Assembly: GCA_945861155.1 (NCBI GenBank)
Contig: CAMATN010000037.1
Coordinates: 1 to 37,689 of the forward strand
Source: Rhizobium sp. Q54
GTDB taxonomy: Bacteria; Pseudomonadota; Alphaproteobacteria; ATCC43930; CGMCC-115725
DNA: 37,689 bases
Direction of reading: 5' to 3'
In this document: piece after piece, positions 24,469 through 32,930 of the stretch
Numbering within the stretch: the first letter of the stretch is position 1
Layout of the letters: every line of letters starts with the position of its first letter
Translations under genes and position numbers: made by a program
The notes under the pieces: generated by a model
What the model saw: the letters and a program-made list of their open reading frames with translations, nothing else
Database searches by the model: none
Told to the model about the DNA's origin: nothing

Positions 24469-24630
24469 ATTGTCATTCCGGGGCGCGGCCGAAGGTTGCG
24501 AACCCGGAATCCATACACGCCGGCTTCTGGAATATGGATTCCGGGTTCGCCGCCCCTCTCGGCGCACGCGTGCGCGTGCGCCTGCCGGGTGGCGCATCTG
24601 CGATGCGCCAGGGCGCCCCGGAATGACAAT
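24469..24630. repeat. Cloverleaf-like palindromic element (nested inverted repeats)
   Basis: An outer pair of perfect 18-bp arms (24469-24486, starting ATTGTCATTCCGGGG, and 24613-24630) encloses three further hairpins. The first has perfect 18-bp arms (24498-24515 and 24533-24550, GCGAACCCGGAATCCATA and its complement). The second has 10-bp arms (24561-24570, 24573-24582). The third has 8-bp arms (24590-24597, 24603-24610). Folded, the single strand makes a four-armed cloverleaf of 162 nt. It lies 13 bp after the end of the phosphatase-superfamily gene in the 285-bp gap before the GST gene. The rest of the gap shows nothing else clear. Confidence 0.9.
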
Positions 24631-24740
24631 CAAGGGGACGTAGCTCCCACGGGCCTTCGCCGGGACGGCAATTTACATTGGTTGCTCTCGCGTAATCGCA
24701 TTAAGAGTGTCGAGAACAACTCGCAAATCGAGGGCGCGCG

Positions 24741-25439
24741 ATGACCATCACGATGTACGATCTGGCGGGAGCCGAGGCGGATCGGCGCTTCAGCCCGTTC
24801 TGCTGGCGGGCTCGGATGGCGCTGGCGCATAAGGGGCTCGCGGTCGAGACGGTGCCCTGGCGCTTCACCGAAAAGGACAAGCTGCCGACGCCTAACGCGG
24901 GGCGGGTGCCGGTTATCGTCGACGGCGAGCGGGTCGTACACGATTCGTCGGCCATCGCCGATTACCTCGACGAGCGCTATCCCGACCGGCCGGCGCTGTT
25001 CGGTGGCGAGACCGGGCGCGGGCTCGCCCGTTTCGTCCAGAACTGGAGCGAAACGGTGCTGCAAAACGGGCTGATCCGCCTGGTGCTGCTCGACATCCAT
25101 CGGCATCTGGGCCCGGCGGACCAGGCCTATTTCCGGGGCGACCGCGAAAAGCGGTTCGGCGCGACGCTCGAAGAATTCGTCGGCGACCGCGAGGCGCGAC
25201 TGCCGGCCTTCCGCGCCAGCCTCGACCCGCTGCGCCGCACCGTCGAGCGGCAGAATTTCGTGTCGGGCGATGCGCCCGCTTATGCCGACTACACCGTGTT
25301 CGGCGCGTTCCAATGGGCCCGCGCGATCAGCGATTTCGAATTGCTGGCGGCCGACGACCCGGTGCGCGCCTGGCGCGGTCGTATGCTCGATTTGTATGAC
25401 GGGTTGGCAGGACGCGCTCCGGCCTATGGCCGCTGCTAG
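24741..25439 (+). CDS. Glutathione S-transferase family protein (beta-etherase-like amino terminus)
   Basis: 232 aa. Thioredoxin-like half: RRFSPFCWRARMALAHKGL at the glutathione site, GRVPVIVDG with the cis-proline, and HDSSAIADYLDERYP with the Ser that binds the glutathione glutamyl group. Helical half from about residue 95. The opening resembles the LigE/LigF-like group, but these motifs are shared widely, so a lignin-ether role should not be assumed. ATG 24741 is preceded by GAGGGCG. The stop codon TAG (25437-25439) overlaps the stop of the convergent glycosyltransferase gene: the palindrome CTAG serves both. Confidence 0.9.
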   Translation: MTITMYDLAGAEADRRFSPFCWRARMALAHKGLAVETVPWRFTEKDKLPTPNAGRVPVIVDGERVVHDSSAIADYLDERYPDRPALFGGETGRGLARFVQNWSETVLQNGLIRLVLLDIHRHLGPADQAYFRGDREKRFGATLEEFVGDREARLPAFRASLDPLRRTVERQNFVSGDAPAYADYTVFGAFQWARAISDFELLAADDPVRAWRGRMLDLYDGLAGRAPAYGRC

Positions 25440-26656
25440 GCCACGACGGTCAGCGGCGAACCCGCTTCGGCTTTCGCCGTGCCCGGTTCGGGGAACAGCA
25501 GCTCTTCGTAGACGTCGATCGTTCGCGCGCACATGGTCTCGCGCGTGTAGCCCGCCGCGACATGCGCCATCGCGCGCTGCGCAAACGCCGACCGCGCGGC
25601 GTCATCGAGCGCCAGCGCCTCCGCAATCGCGGCGGCCAGCGCCGCCGGGTCGCTCGGTGCGGCCAGCCAGCCGGTGACTCCCGGCACGATCGTCTCGCGG
25701 GCGCCGCCGTGATCGGTCGCCACCACTGGCCGGCCCATCGCCTGCGCCTCGACGATGATGCGCCCGAAGCCTTCCGGGTCGGTCGAGGCAGAGACCACCA
25801 CATCGGCCAGCATGTACGCCGCCGGCATGTCGTTGCAGCCGTCGACGATCCGGAACACGCCGCCGAGCCCGTTCCGCTCGATGGTGATTTCGAGTTCGTG
25901 ACGGAAGCCGGCGCGCTGCTCGGCGCCGACCAACAGGCAGCACAGGTCGCGCCGTCCGATCCGGGCGATAGCCTCGATAAAGTCGAGACCGCCTTTCCAG
26001 CGGGTCAGGCGACCGGGGAGCATCACGACCCTGGCGTCTTCGGGCACCCGCCAGCTTGTCGCCAGCGCGGCCACCCGCTCGCCGCTGACGCGGTTCGGAC
26101 CGAAACTCGCGAGGTCGACGCCGCGCGGTATGACGCGCAGCCGGTCGGGGCCGACGCCATAGACGCTGGCGGCATGCTCGCCGACAAACTCCGAGATCGC
26201 GATGACCCGCTCGCCGCGCGCCATCACCGAATTGTACCAGCGCTTCAACGGCAGATCGGTGTCGTAGGCGTTGTGAAACGTCGTCACAAAGCGCCGCCGT
26301 GTCGCCCGCGCGGCCGACCAGGCGCTCCACGCCGGGGCGCGGCTGCGCGCGTGCACGACGTCGATTCTGTGGCGGCGGATGATCTCGATCAGCGCGGCAA
26401 CGTTGCGGCGCATGATCAGCGGGTTTTTCGACGCGAGCGGCAGCGTCACATGGTGCGCGCCGGAGCGGGTGAGGTAATGCTCCATCGGTCCGCCCGCCGA
26501 GGCGACATAGGCGGTCCAGCCGGCGCCGACGAGCGCTGCGGCGAGATCGACCGTGCCGCGCTCGACGCCGCCGGAAACCAGGCTCGGGATGACCTGCAGG
26601 ACCGCCGGCGGACGGCCTTCTGTCGGTCGCCCGGCAATGTTATCGTTGTGTCCCAT
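25436..26656 (-). CDS. Glycosyltransferase family 4 protein
   Basis: 406 aa, GT-B fold. Amino-terminal acceptor domain starts VLQVIPSLVSGGVERGTVDLAA (19-40), the glycine-rich loop of GT4. The donor domain has LPGRLTRWKGGLDFIEA (213-229) and the retaining-enzyme motif EGFGRIIVE (Glu295, Glu303). It transfers a sugar from a nucleotide donor in cell-surface glycan synthesis; the acceptor is unknown and no polysaccharide cluster surrounds it. The frame is open 86 codons upstream, but that part overlaps the divergent hydrolase gene in antisense and is arginine-rich, so ATG 26656 is used. Shine-Dalgarno is weak. Only 20 bp separate this start from the divergent start at 26677. Confidence 0.9.
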   Translation of the reverse strand: MGHNDNIAGRPTEGRPPAVLQVIPSLVSGGVERGTVDLAAALVGAGWTAYVASAGGPMEHYLTRSGAHHVTLPLASKNPLIMRRNVAALIEIIRRHRIDVVHARSRAPAWSAWSAARATRRRFVTTFHNAYDTDLPLKRWYNSVMARGERVIAISEFVGEHAASVYGVGPDRLRVIPRGVDLASFGPNRVSGERVAALATSWRVPEDARVVMLPGRLTRWKGGLDFIEAIARIGRRDLCCLLVGAEQRAGFRHELEITIERNGLGGVFRIVDGCNDMPAAYMLADVVVSASTDPEGFGRIIVEAQAMGRPVVATDHGGARETIVPGVTGWLAAPSDPAALAAAIAEALALDDAARSAFAQRAMAHVAAGYTRETMCARTIDVYEELLFPEPGTAKAEAGSPLTVVA

Positions 26657-26676
26657 TCGGCAGCTGCAACGCCTCG

Positions 26677-27444
26677 ATGTCCGCATTCGACAGCGCACCC
26701 GAGATTCTAGCACGCTCGGACGGCGCCACAATTGCGTACCGCCTTCTCGCCGGAGAAGTTCCCGGGATTGTCTTTCTCGGCGGCTTCCACTCCGACATGA
26801 CCGGCGCCAAGGCATTGTATCTGGAAGAGTATTGCCGCAAGAGCCGGCGCGCCTTCGTGCGCTTCGACTATTTCGGGCACGGCGCGTCGAGCGGCGATTT
26901 CGCCGAGGGCACAATCGGGCGCTGGCGCGACGATTCGGTCGCGATCATCGATTCGCTGACATCGGGCCCACAGATCCTGGTCGGCTCCAGCATGGGCGGC
27001 TGGGTCATGCTGCTGGCGGCGCTGGCGCGACCAGAGCGGATCGCCGCGCTGGTCGGCATCGCCGGCGCGCCGGATTTCACGCAGGAGCTGCTGTGGCCGC
27101 GGCTAACCCCGGCGCAGCGGGCGGAAATCGAGGAACGCGGCCAAATCGTCCTCGCCTCCGATTACGACCCGGCCGGCTATCTGTACCGCAGAGAGCTGAT
27201 CGAGGAGGGGCGGCGCCATCTGCTGTTGGGCGGGCCGATCCCGCTCGAGATGCCCGTACGGCTGCTGCATGGGATGCGCGACGAATCGGTGCCCTGGCAA
27301 CTGAGCCTGCGTCTCGCCGACCGCCTCGCCAGCCGCGATGTCAGGGTGACCCTGATCAAGGACGGCGACCACCGCCTATCAACCGCCCCCGACCTCGCCC
27401 CCCTCGCCCAAACCCTCGACGCGCTGACCGCTTTCCCTTCTTGA
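26677..27444 (+). CDS. Alpha/beta hydrolase (ABHD10-like)
   Basis: 255 aa. The triad is visible: Ser105 in LVGSSMGGW, Asp202 in HGMRDESVPW and His232 in KDGDHRLS. The opening GIVFLGGFHSDMTGAKA and RFDYFGHGASSGDF resemble the ABHD10-type carboxylesterase/thioesterase group, which is common in alphaproteobacteria. No signal peptide, so it is cytoplasmic; natural substrate unknown. ATG 26677 lacks a clear Shine-Dalgarno, and the start is only 20 bp from the divergent glycosyltransferase start. Alanine dehydrogenase follows after 51 bp on the same strand. Confidence 0.87.
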   Translation: MSAFDSAPEILARSDGATIAYRLLAGEVPGIVFLGGFHSDMTGAKALYLEEYCRKSRRAFVRFDYFGHGASSGDFAEGTIGRWRDDSVAIIDSLTSGPQILVGSSMGGWVMLLAALARPERIAALVGIAGAPDFTQELLWPRLTPAQRAEIEERGQIVLASDYDPAGYLYRRELIEEGRRHLLLGGPIPLEMPVRLLHGMRDESVPWQLSLRLADRLASRDVRVTLIKDGDHRLSTAPDLAPLAQTLDALTAFPS

Positions 27445-27495
27445 GTCGGCGCCCGTATAAGTTCGTTGCGTGCGGGCTGGGCGAGGGTTGCGGCG

Positions 27496-28614
27496 ATGCT
27501 GATCGGGGTTCCGAAAGAGGTGAAGAGCCACGAATACCGCGTCGGTCTCGTCCCCGGCAGCGTGCGCGAGCTGGTCCATCACGGGCACAAGGTCGTGGTC
27601 GAGAGCGGCGCCGGCGCCGGCATCGGTTTTGACGACCCGGCCTATGAGAGCGCCGGCGCCGAGATCCTGGTTCGCGCCGGAGATGTCTTCGCCGCCGCCG
27701 AGATGATCGTCAAGGTCAAGGAACCGCAGCCGGGCGAAGTCCGCCTGCTGCGCGAGGACCAGATCCTGTTCACCTACCTGCACCTGGCGGCCGATCGGGC
27801 GCTTGCCGAGGCGCTGATGCGCGGCGGCGCGGTCGCGATCGCCTATGAGACCGTCACCGACAAGAATGGCGGCCTGCCGCTGCTCGCGCCGATGAGCGAG
27901 GTTGCCGGGCGGATGTCGGTCCAGGTCGGCGCGCATTGCCTCGAAAAGGAGCAGGGCGGCATGGGCGTGCTGCTCGGCGGCGTCCCCGGCGTGCCGGCGG
28001 CCAAGGTGGTGATCCTCGGCGGCGGCGTCTCCGGCACCAACGCGGCGCGCGTGGCGATGGGCATGGAGGCCCATGTCACGGTCATCGACCGGTCGCTGCC
28101 GCGGCTTTACGAGCTCGACATGCAATTCGGCTCGCAGCTGCACACGCTGTTCTCGACGGTCGAGACGATCGAGCGCGAAGTGACCTTCGCCGATCTGGTG
28201 ATCGGAGCGGTGCTGGTGCCGGGGGCGGCCGCGCCAAAACTGGTCAGCCGCGCGCTGGTGCGCACGATGAAGCCGGGTTCGGTCATCGTCGACATCTCGA
28301 TCGATCAGGGCGGCTGCGTCGAGACCAGCCGCCCGACGACCCACGCCCAGCCGACCTTTATCGACGAGGGTGTCGTGCATTACTGCGTCACCAACATGCC
28401 GGGGGCGGTCGCGCGTACGTCGGCCGTCGCTCTCAACAACGCGACCTTGCCGTTTGTGCTGGCGATCGCCGACCGGGGCTGGCGGCGCGCGCTCTCCGAC
28501 GACCCGCATCTGCGCAACGGGCTCAATGCCTGCCGAGGCCTCCTGACCCATCCCGCCGTCGCGCACGACCTCGGGTTGCCGCTGACCGCGCTCGAACGCG
28601 CGCTGTCGGATTAA
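27496..28614 (+). CDS. ald: Alanine dehydrogenase
   Basis: 372 aa, the family's normal length. It interconverts L-alanine with pyruvate and ammonia using NAD(H). Active-site residues line up with the numbering known for the mycobacterial enzyme: Arg15 (EYRVGLVP), Lys75 (VKVKEP), His96 (YLHLAAD) and Asp270 (DISIDQGG). The nucleotide-binding loop is ILGGGVSGTNAARVA. The frame is open ten codons before ATG 27496, but this ATG starts the conserved MLIGVPKE and has GAGGG 8 nt upstream. The methyltransferase gene starts 8 bp after its stop. Confidence 0.96.
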   Translation: MLIGVPKEVKSHEYRVGLVPGSVRELVHHGHKVVVESGAGAGIGFDDPAYESAGAEILVRAGDVFAAAEMIVKVKEPQPGEVRLLREDQILFTYLHLAADRALAEALMRGGAVAIAYETVTDKNGGLPLLAPMSEVAGRMSVQVGAHCLEKEQGGMGVLLGGVPGVPAAKVVILGGGVSGTNAARVAMGMEAHVTVIDRSLPRLYELDMQFGSQLHTLFSTVETIEREVTFADLVIGAVLVPGAAAPKLVSRALVRTMKPGSVIVDISIDQGGCVETSRPTTHAQPTFIDEGVVHYCVTNMPGAVARTSAVALNNATLPFVLAIADRGWRRALSDDPHLRNGLNACRGLLTHPAVAHDLGLPLTALERALSD

Positions 28615-28621
28615 GCGGGCG

Positions 28622-29341
28622 ATGAATCTTTGGGTTGCCCGTGGGCTTGAGGCGTCGCGCCTTGGTTCCCATCTGACCGACATGGGTCGCGATGGCATCA
28701 TGGCGCTATTTCAGGCAACCGCCGGCGCGGCGGCCGATCCGATACAAGACCCGGCATTCGCGCGCGATGCGCCGTTTGACCGGATCGACGGCGCGGCGAT
28801 CGCCGCGGTTACCAATCTCTACCGTGAGGTGCTGCCGCCCGGCGGCGCGATCCTCGATGTGATGGCGGGCTGGGTCCCGCATCTGCCGCCCGAGGCGCCC
28901 TATCGGCGGGTGGTCGGCATCGGCATCGACCGGCATGCCCTCGCGGAAAACCCGTTTCTCGACGAATGGCGGGTCCAGGACCTCAACCGCGACCCGATCC
29001 TGCCCTTCGCCGGCGGCCAGTTCGATGGCGCGACGATCTGTGCCGCGGTCCAGTATCTGGCGCGCCCGGCCGAGGTGATCCGCGACATCGCCCGGGTGCT
29101 GCGGCCGGGGGCGCCGTTGATCGTGACCTTTTCCAACCGCTGTCTTGCGACCAAGGCGATCGCCTGTTGGTGCCTGCACGACGAGACCGGTCAGCTGTGT
29201 CTGGTCGCGCAGCATTTCGCCGAGGCCGGCAACTGGGCGGATATGCGCTGCCTTGACCGCACCCCGCCGGGCGGCGGTCAACCGCTTTACGCCGTTATCG
29301 GCCGCAGCCTTGGCGCCGGCCGCCCCGCCGAGAGCGACTGA
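28622..29341 (+). CDS. SAM-dependent methyltransferase, class I type
   Basis: 239 aa from ATG 28622. Motif I is diverged (GGAILDVMAGWVPHLP), followed by VVGIGIDRHAL, QDLNRDPILPFAGGQFDGATICAAVQYL (motifs II-III) and the RPGAPLIVTFSNR segment that is typical of type 11 methyltransferases. The substrate is not evident. The true start could be ATG 28682 or 28700, since the first 26 residues are poorly conserved in character; 28622 is preferred because it lies 8 bp after ald, consistent with co-transcription. Confidence 0.75.
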   Translation: MNLWVARGLEASRLGSHLTDMGRDGIMALFQATAGAAADPIQDPAFARDAPFDRIDGAAIAAVTNLYREVLPPGGAILDVMAGWVPHLPPEAPYRRVVGIGIDRHALAENPFLDEWRVQDLNRDPILPFAGGQFDGATICAAVQYLARPAEVIRDIARVLRPGAPLIVTFSNRCLATKAIACWCLHDETGQLCLVAQHFAEAGNWADMRCLDRTPPGGGQPLYAVIGRSLGAGRPAESD

Positions 29342-29481
29342 CGGGGCTTTCGAGGCAGCAGAGACCGGCGGCAAGAGACCAGACGGCAAGAGAATCGTCG
29401 CGGCCCCGGCGAGCGGCATGGCCTGGGGCGTATTCTGCGGTATAAGGCGGATCCGAGTTTCTCCGACCCAGGTGGGTAGGC

Positions 29482-31395
29482 ATGCGCGCAACCCGCCGCC
29501 TCGTCGCGATCCTTGCCGCTGATGTCGCGGGCTATTCGCGCTTGATCGGAGCCGATGAGGAAGGAACCCTCGATCGCCTCAAGGCGCATCGCCGCGATCT
29601 GATCGACCCAAAAATCCGCGAGCATCAGGGGCGTATCGTCAAGACCACCGGCGATGGGTTGTTGGCGGAATTCGCCAGCGTGGTCGATGCGATGCGCTGT
29701 GCCACCGAGGTGCAGCGCGGCATGCTCGACCGCGACGCCGAACTCGATGACGAGCGAGGCATCCGGTTTCGCATCGGGATCAATCTCGGCGACGTGATTG
29801 TCGAGGACGGCGACATTCTGGGCGACGGCGTCAATATCGCCGCTCGGCTCGAAGCCTTGGCCGAACCCGGCGGGATCTGCGTTTCGCGCACTGTCCACGA
29901 TCAGATTCGCGACCGACTGCCGTTCAAGCTCAACGATCTGGGCGAGCAAAGCGTGCGCAACATCGCCCGCCCGGTGCGGGCCTATGCGCTCGGCCGCGCC
30001 GAAATTGCCAGCCTGCCGCCGCCGAGCGTCCCGGCTGCACCGCCGCCGCGACGATGGCGAGCGTCCGCGGCTGTCGCGGCAGCGGCGCTGATCGCCGCTG
30101 CCGCTTCCTTGTGGCTGTGGCCGGCCGCGAGACCGTCGCCGTCTCCCGCACCTTCCGTTATCGCGCCCGCACCCCCCGCCGCCTCGCCGCGGCTGTCCAT
30201 CGCAGTGCTGCCGTTTAGCAATTTGAGCGATGACCCGGCTCAGGAATATCTGGCCGACGGCATCACCGAGGATCTGATCACCGATTTGTCGCGGATCGAG
30301 GACAGCTTCGTCATCGCCCGCAATACCGCCTTCACCTACAAAAATAAGCCGGTCGATGCCAAGCAGGTCGGCCGGCAGCTTGGCGTGCGCTATGTCCTCG
30401 AGGGCAGCCTGCGCCGATTGGGCAACCAGGTGCGCCTCAACGTGCAGCTTGTCGATGCCGAGACCGGCGCGCATCTGTGGGCCGAACGTTTCGACCGCGA
30501 CGCGCAGGAACTGCTCGGCTTGGAGACCGAGATCACCGGCCGAATCGCGCGTGCGGTGCGGTCGCGGATGGTTTCCGCCGAGGCCGGCCGCTTGATCAGC
30601 CATCCGGACGCCCAGGATTATATTTTGCGCGGGCGGGCGGCGCTGGGGAAGCCCGTGGCGCGGACCACCTCCGACGAGGCGATCGGCTGGTTCGAGCGCG
30701 CGCTGACCCTCGACCCGGCGGCGGTCCGAGCGCAGATCGGCCTCGCCAGCGCCCTGATCAGCCGGGTCCTCGATGAATTCAGCACCTCCCCGACGACGGA
30801 TCTGCTGCGGGCGCAAGGGTTGCTCGAACGGGCGGTCGAGGCGGCGCCGACCAGCGCCTGGGCGCATTACGTCAAGGGGCAGTTGTTGCGCGCGCAAGGT
30901 CGCTGCCACGACGCCATTCCGGAATATGAGGCGGCGATCGCGCTCGACCGCAATTCCGCCCCGTCCTATGCGTGGCTGGGTTGGTGCAAATTTCTGGGCG
31001 GCGAGGTGGACAAGACGATCGCGCTCGAAGAGCAGGCGATCCGGCTCAGCCCGCAGGACCGGGCGATCGCCGCGTGGTATGGCCGGATCGGCATGGTGCA
31101 CCTGCTCCAAGGGCGCACGCCGGAAGCCATTGTTTGGCTGGAGAAAGCGCGCGGGCGATACTCGCAACAGAGCCGCGAGCCGATCCACATCAATGCATGG
31201 CTCGCGTCGGCGCATGCCCTCAACGGCGAGATCGAGCGGGCTCGGGCCGAACTCGATCACGCCTGGAAGCTCGGCTTCCGCCGCACGATGGCCGCGTTCG
31301 ACGGCGATCCCTGGTACGCCAATCCCAAGGTGCGTGCGCTCGCCGAGGCGACCTATTTTCTCGGTCTGAGAAAAGCGGGGATGCCGGAAGAATGA
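29482..31395 (+). CDS. Class III adenylate cyclase with TolB-like and TPR domains
   Basis: 637 aa. Residues 1-170 form a class III cyclase domain with metal-binding Asp14 (AADVAGYSR) and Asp58 (TTGDG), transition-state Asn118 and Arg122 (GVNIAARLE), and Lys54 with Asp115 in the base-recognising positions, so ATP is the likely substrate. One membrane helix follows (about 194-214), then a TolB-like segment (240-360; AVLPFSNLSDDPAQEYLADG) and TPR repeats (380-600). The cyclase is therefore cytoplasmic and the rest probably periplasmic. Such proteins are numerous in rhizobia-like genomes and are thought to make cAMP in response to an external signal. ATG 29482 has AGGTGGG upstream. It converges with the next methyltransferase gene. 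Confidence 0.9.
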   Translation: MRATRRLVAILAADVAGYSRLIGADEEGTLDRLKAHRRDLIDPKIREHQGRIVKTTGDGLLAEFASVVDAMRCATEVQRGMLDRDAELDDERGIRFRIGINLGDVIVEDGDILGDGVNIAARLEALAEPGGICVSRTVHDQIRDRLPFKLNDLGEQSVRNIARPVRAYALGRAEIASLPPPSVPAAPPPRRWRASAAVAAAALIAAAASLWLWPAARPSPSPAPSVIAPAPPAASPRLSIAVLPFSNLSDDPAQEYLADGITEDLITDLSRIEDSFVIARNTAFTYKNKPVDAKQVGRQLGVRYVLEGSLRRLGNQVRLNVQLVDAETGAHLWAERFDRDAQELLGLETEITGRIARAVRSRMVSAEAGRLISHPDAQDYILRGRAALGKPVARTTSDEAIGWFERALTLDPAAVRAQIGLASALISRVLDEFSTSPTTDLLRAQGLLERAVEAAPTSAWAHYVKGQLLRAQGRCHDAIPEYEAAIALDRNSAPSYAWLGWCKFLGGEVDKTIALEEQAIRLSPQDRAIAAWYGRIGMVHLLQGRTPEAIVWLEKARGRYSQQSREPIHINAWLASAHALNGEIERARAELDHAWKLGFRRTMAAFDGDPWYANPKVRALAEATYFLGLRKAGMPEE

Positions 31396-31416
31396 GCCGC
31401 CGGGAGCGACCGGGCT

Positions 31417-32895
31417 CTAGCCGATTGCGCGATAGACGCCGTGCAGCTCGACGCACTTGCCGCCGGCGAGGAAATAATCGATTTCGGCGACGACCATCGA
31501 TCTGACGGTATCGACATCGTCCGCCCGGGTGAGGTCGTAATTGTCGAAATAGGCCTGGTTGACCAGACGCCACAGGAAGCAATTGCGCTTGTAGATGTCG
31601 ACCGGCAGGAAATGCCGGGCGAGGGTCGGCTCGATGTCCTCGCTGCGGATCCCCTCGAAGGTCGCTTCGGCGCAGTCGTTGTTGGAGATCTCGGTGTCGA
31701 CAGCCCCGGTGTGGGCATTGCGTCGCAAGCGGGCGGGCAGGGCGCCGAAGATCCGGTTGGCCTCGGCGAGACAATCGGCGTCGAGCCGGTTGCCGTTGGG
31801 GCCGATCTGTTCGCCGATCAGCCAGAGCTCCCCACCGGGACGCAGCGCCCGATGCACCTCACTCCACAGGCGCTCAAGCTCCACGATGTGATGCACCCCG
31901 GACACGAAAATCGCCAGGTCGAAGCTTTCCGGCGTCAGATCGATCGCGTTGACGTCCTGGACCAATGTGGTCACGTCGCAATTTTCCGGCATCGCCGCCG
32001 CGGCCTGATCGAGCAAATGCTGGTTTACGTCAATCAGAGTCAGCGCGACCGGTTGGTCGGTCGAGCGAATCAGCGATGCCTCGACCTGACCGGCGCCGGC
32101 ACAGCAGGACATGATGCCGAGGGCGCCGTTGGTCGACGTGTTTGCCGCCGCCATATTCGACAGGCGCTGGAAGAAATCCGGAGACTTGATGCGGAGCCCG
32201 GCGGCCAGCAGGCGATGGGCGAAGGGGTAGACGCCCTCACCCGCCTCCGGTGCGATCGCGGAGATGTCGGGTCGCGGCGCGAGCGGCGGGCGCTCACCAT
32301 TGCCGGCCGGGCGCAGCGCCTTGTTCTGTTTTGCTTGCCGCCTGCGTTCGTCAAAAAGCTTGTGGTCATAGACGCTCGCGAAATGGGCGAGTTCGTTGCG
32401 GAAGCGCAATTCGTGGAAGGCGCGCGAGCGCAGCAGCGAGATTTGCTCGCTGCGCCCGATGACCAACTCCGATATGGCGATCGATATAGAGCTGGGGTCG
32501 TCGCAAGGACCGACAGACACCGACACCTCGATGCGGTTGAGGCCGCGCCGCAGGTGACCGAGGCTTAGCCGCGCCTCGCGCAGTTCCGGTTTTTCGTCGT
32601 TCGCGACGGGCACGCTCAACAAGCGAACAGAGGCGTCCCCGGTCAGAATTTTCAGTTCAAGAGTGCATCCATCGGCCGGGATTTCGGCGAGGCCGTGGCC
32701 GAAAGAGATAAATAATTCAATATCCTGACAGGTATCGCCAAGCGGGATCTGCCAGCGCTCGCCAGCCACAAGAATGAGGCAAGGCCGGGTTCTGCCCAGA
32801 TGCGGCGGGGCTTGCCATCGCGGCGCCGGCGGACGGTCATGGCTGGCCGATCCCGCGATGACCAATTCGGCTGTTTCAGTGAGCACGAAGCTCAT
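31417..32895 (-). CDS. Two-part protein: unassigned beta-rich domain plus SAM methyltransferase
   Basis: 492 aa. Residues about 40-150 are rich in alternating hydrophobic strands (DIELFISFGHGLAEI; TLELKILTG; RIEVSVSVG), like a beta-sandwich, but I cannot name the family. A charged helical stretch (155-205) follows. Residues about 258-420 are a class I methyltransferase: motif I GIMSCCAGAGQVE (260-272), acidic LIDVNQHLLDQ (287-297), VQDVNAIDLTPESFDLAIF, and HRALRPGGELWLIGE. A carboxy-terminal segment of some 70 residues completes it. ATG 32895 is preceded by GGGGGAA. The gene lies 35 bp after sdhB in the same direction, so it is probably read with the succinate dehydrogenase operon, though it has no obvious link to it. 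Confidence 0.78.
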   Translation of the reverse strand: MSFVLTETAELVIAGSASHDRPPAPRWQAPPHLGRTRPCLILVAGERWQIPLGDTCQDIELFISFGHGLAEIPADGCTLELKILTGDASVRLLSVPVANDEKPELREARLSLGHLRRGLNRIEVSVSVGPCDDPSSISIAISELVIGRSEQISLLRSRAFHELRFRNELAHFASVYDHKLFDERRRQAKQNKALRPAGNGERPPLAPRPDISAIAPEAGEGVYPFAHRLLAAGLRIKSPDFFQRLSNMAAANTSTNGALGIMSCCAGAGQVEASLIRSTDQPVALTLIDVNQHLLDQAAAAMPENCDVTTLVQDVNAIDLTPESFDLAIFVSGVHHIVELERLWSEVHRALRPGGELWLIGEQIGPNGNRLDADCLAEANRIFGALPARLRRNAHTGAVDTEISNNDCAEATFEGIRSEDIEPTLARHFLPVDIYKRNCFLWRLVNQAYFDNYDLTRADDVDTVRSMVVAEIDYFLAGGKCVELHGVYRAIG

Positions 32896-32930
32896 CGATT
32901 CCCCCAGGGCCGCCCGTTGCCGCGAGCGGA

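Noticed and set aside
24469-24630. The cloverleaf-like element as a tRNA gene
   Set aside because: Arms are far too long, and there is no anticodon loop, T-loop GTTCGA context in position, or CCA end of tRNA form.
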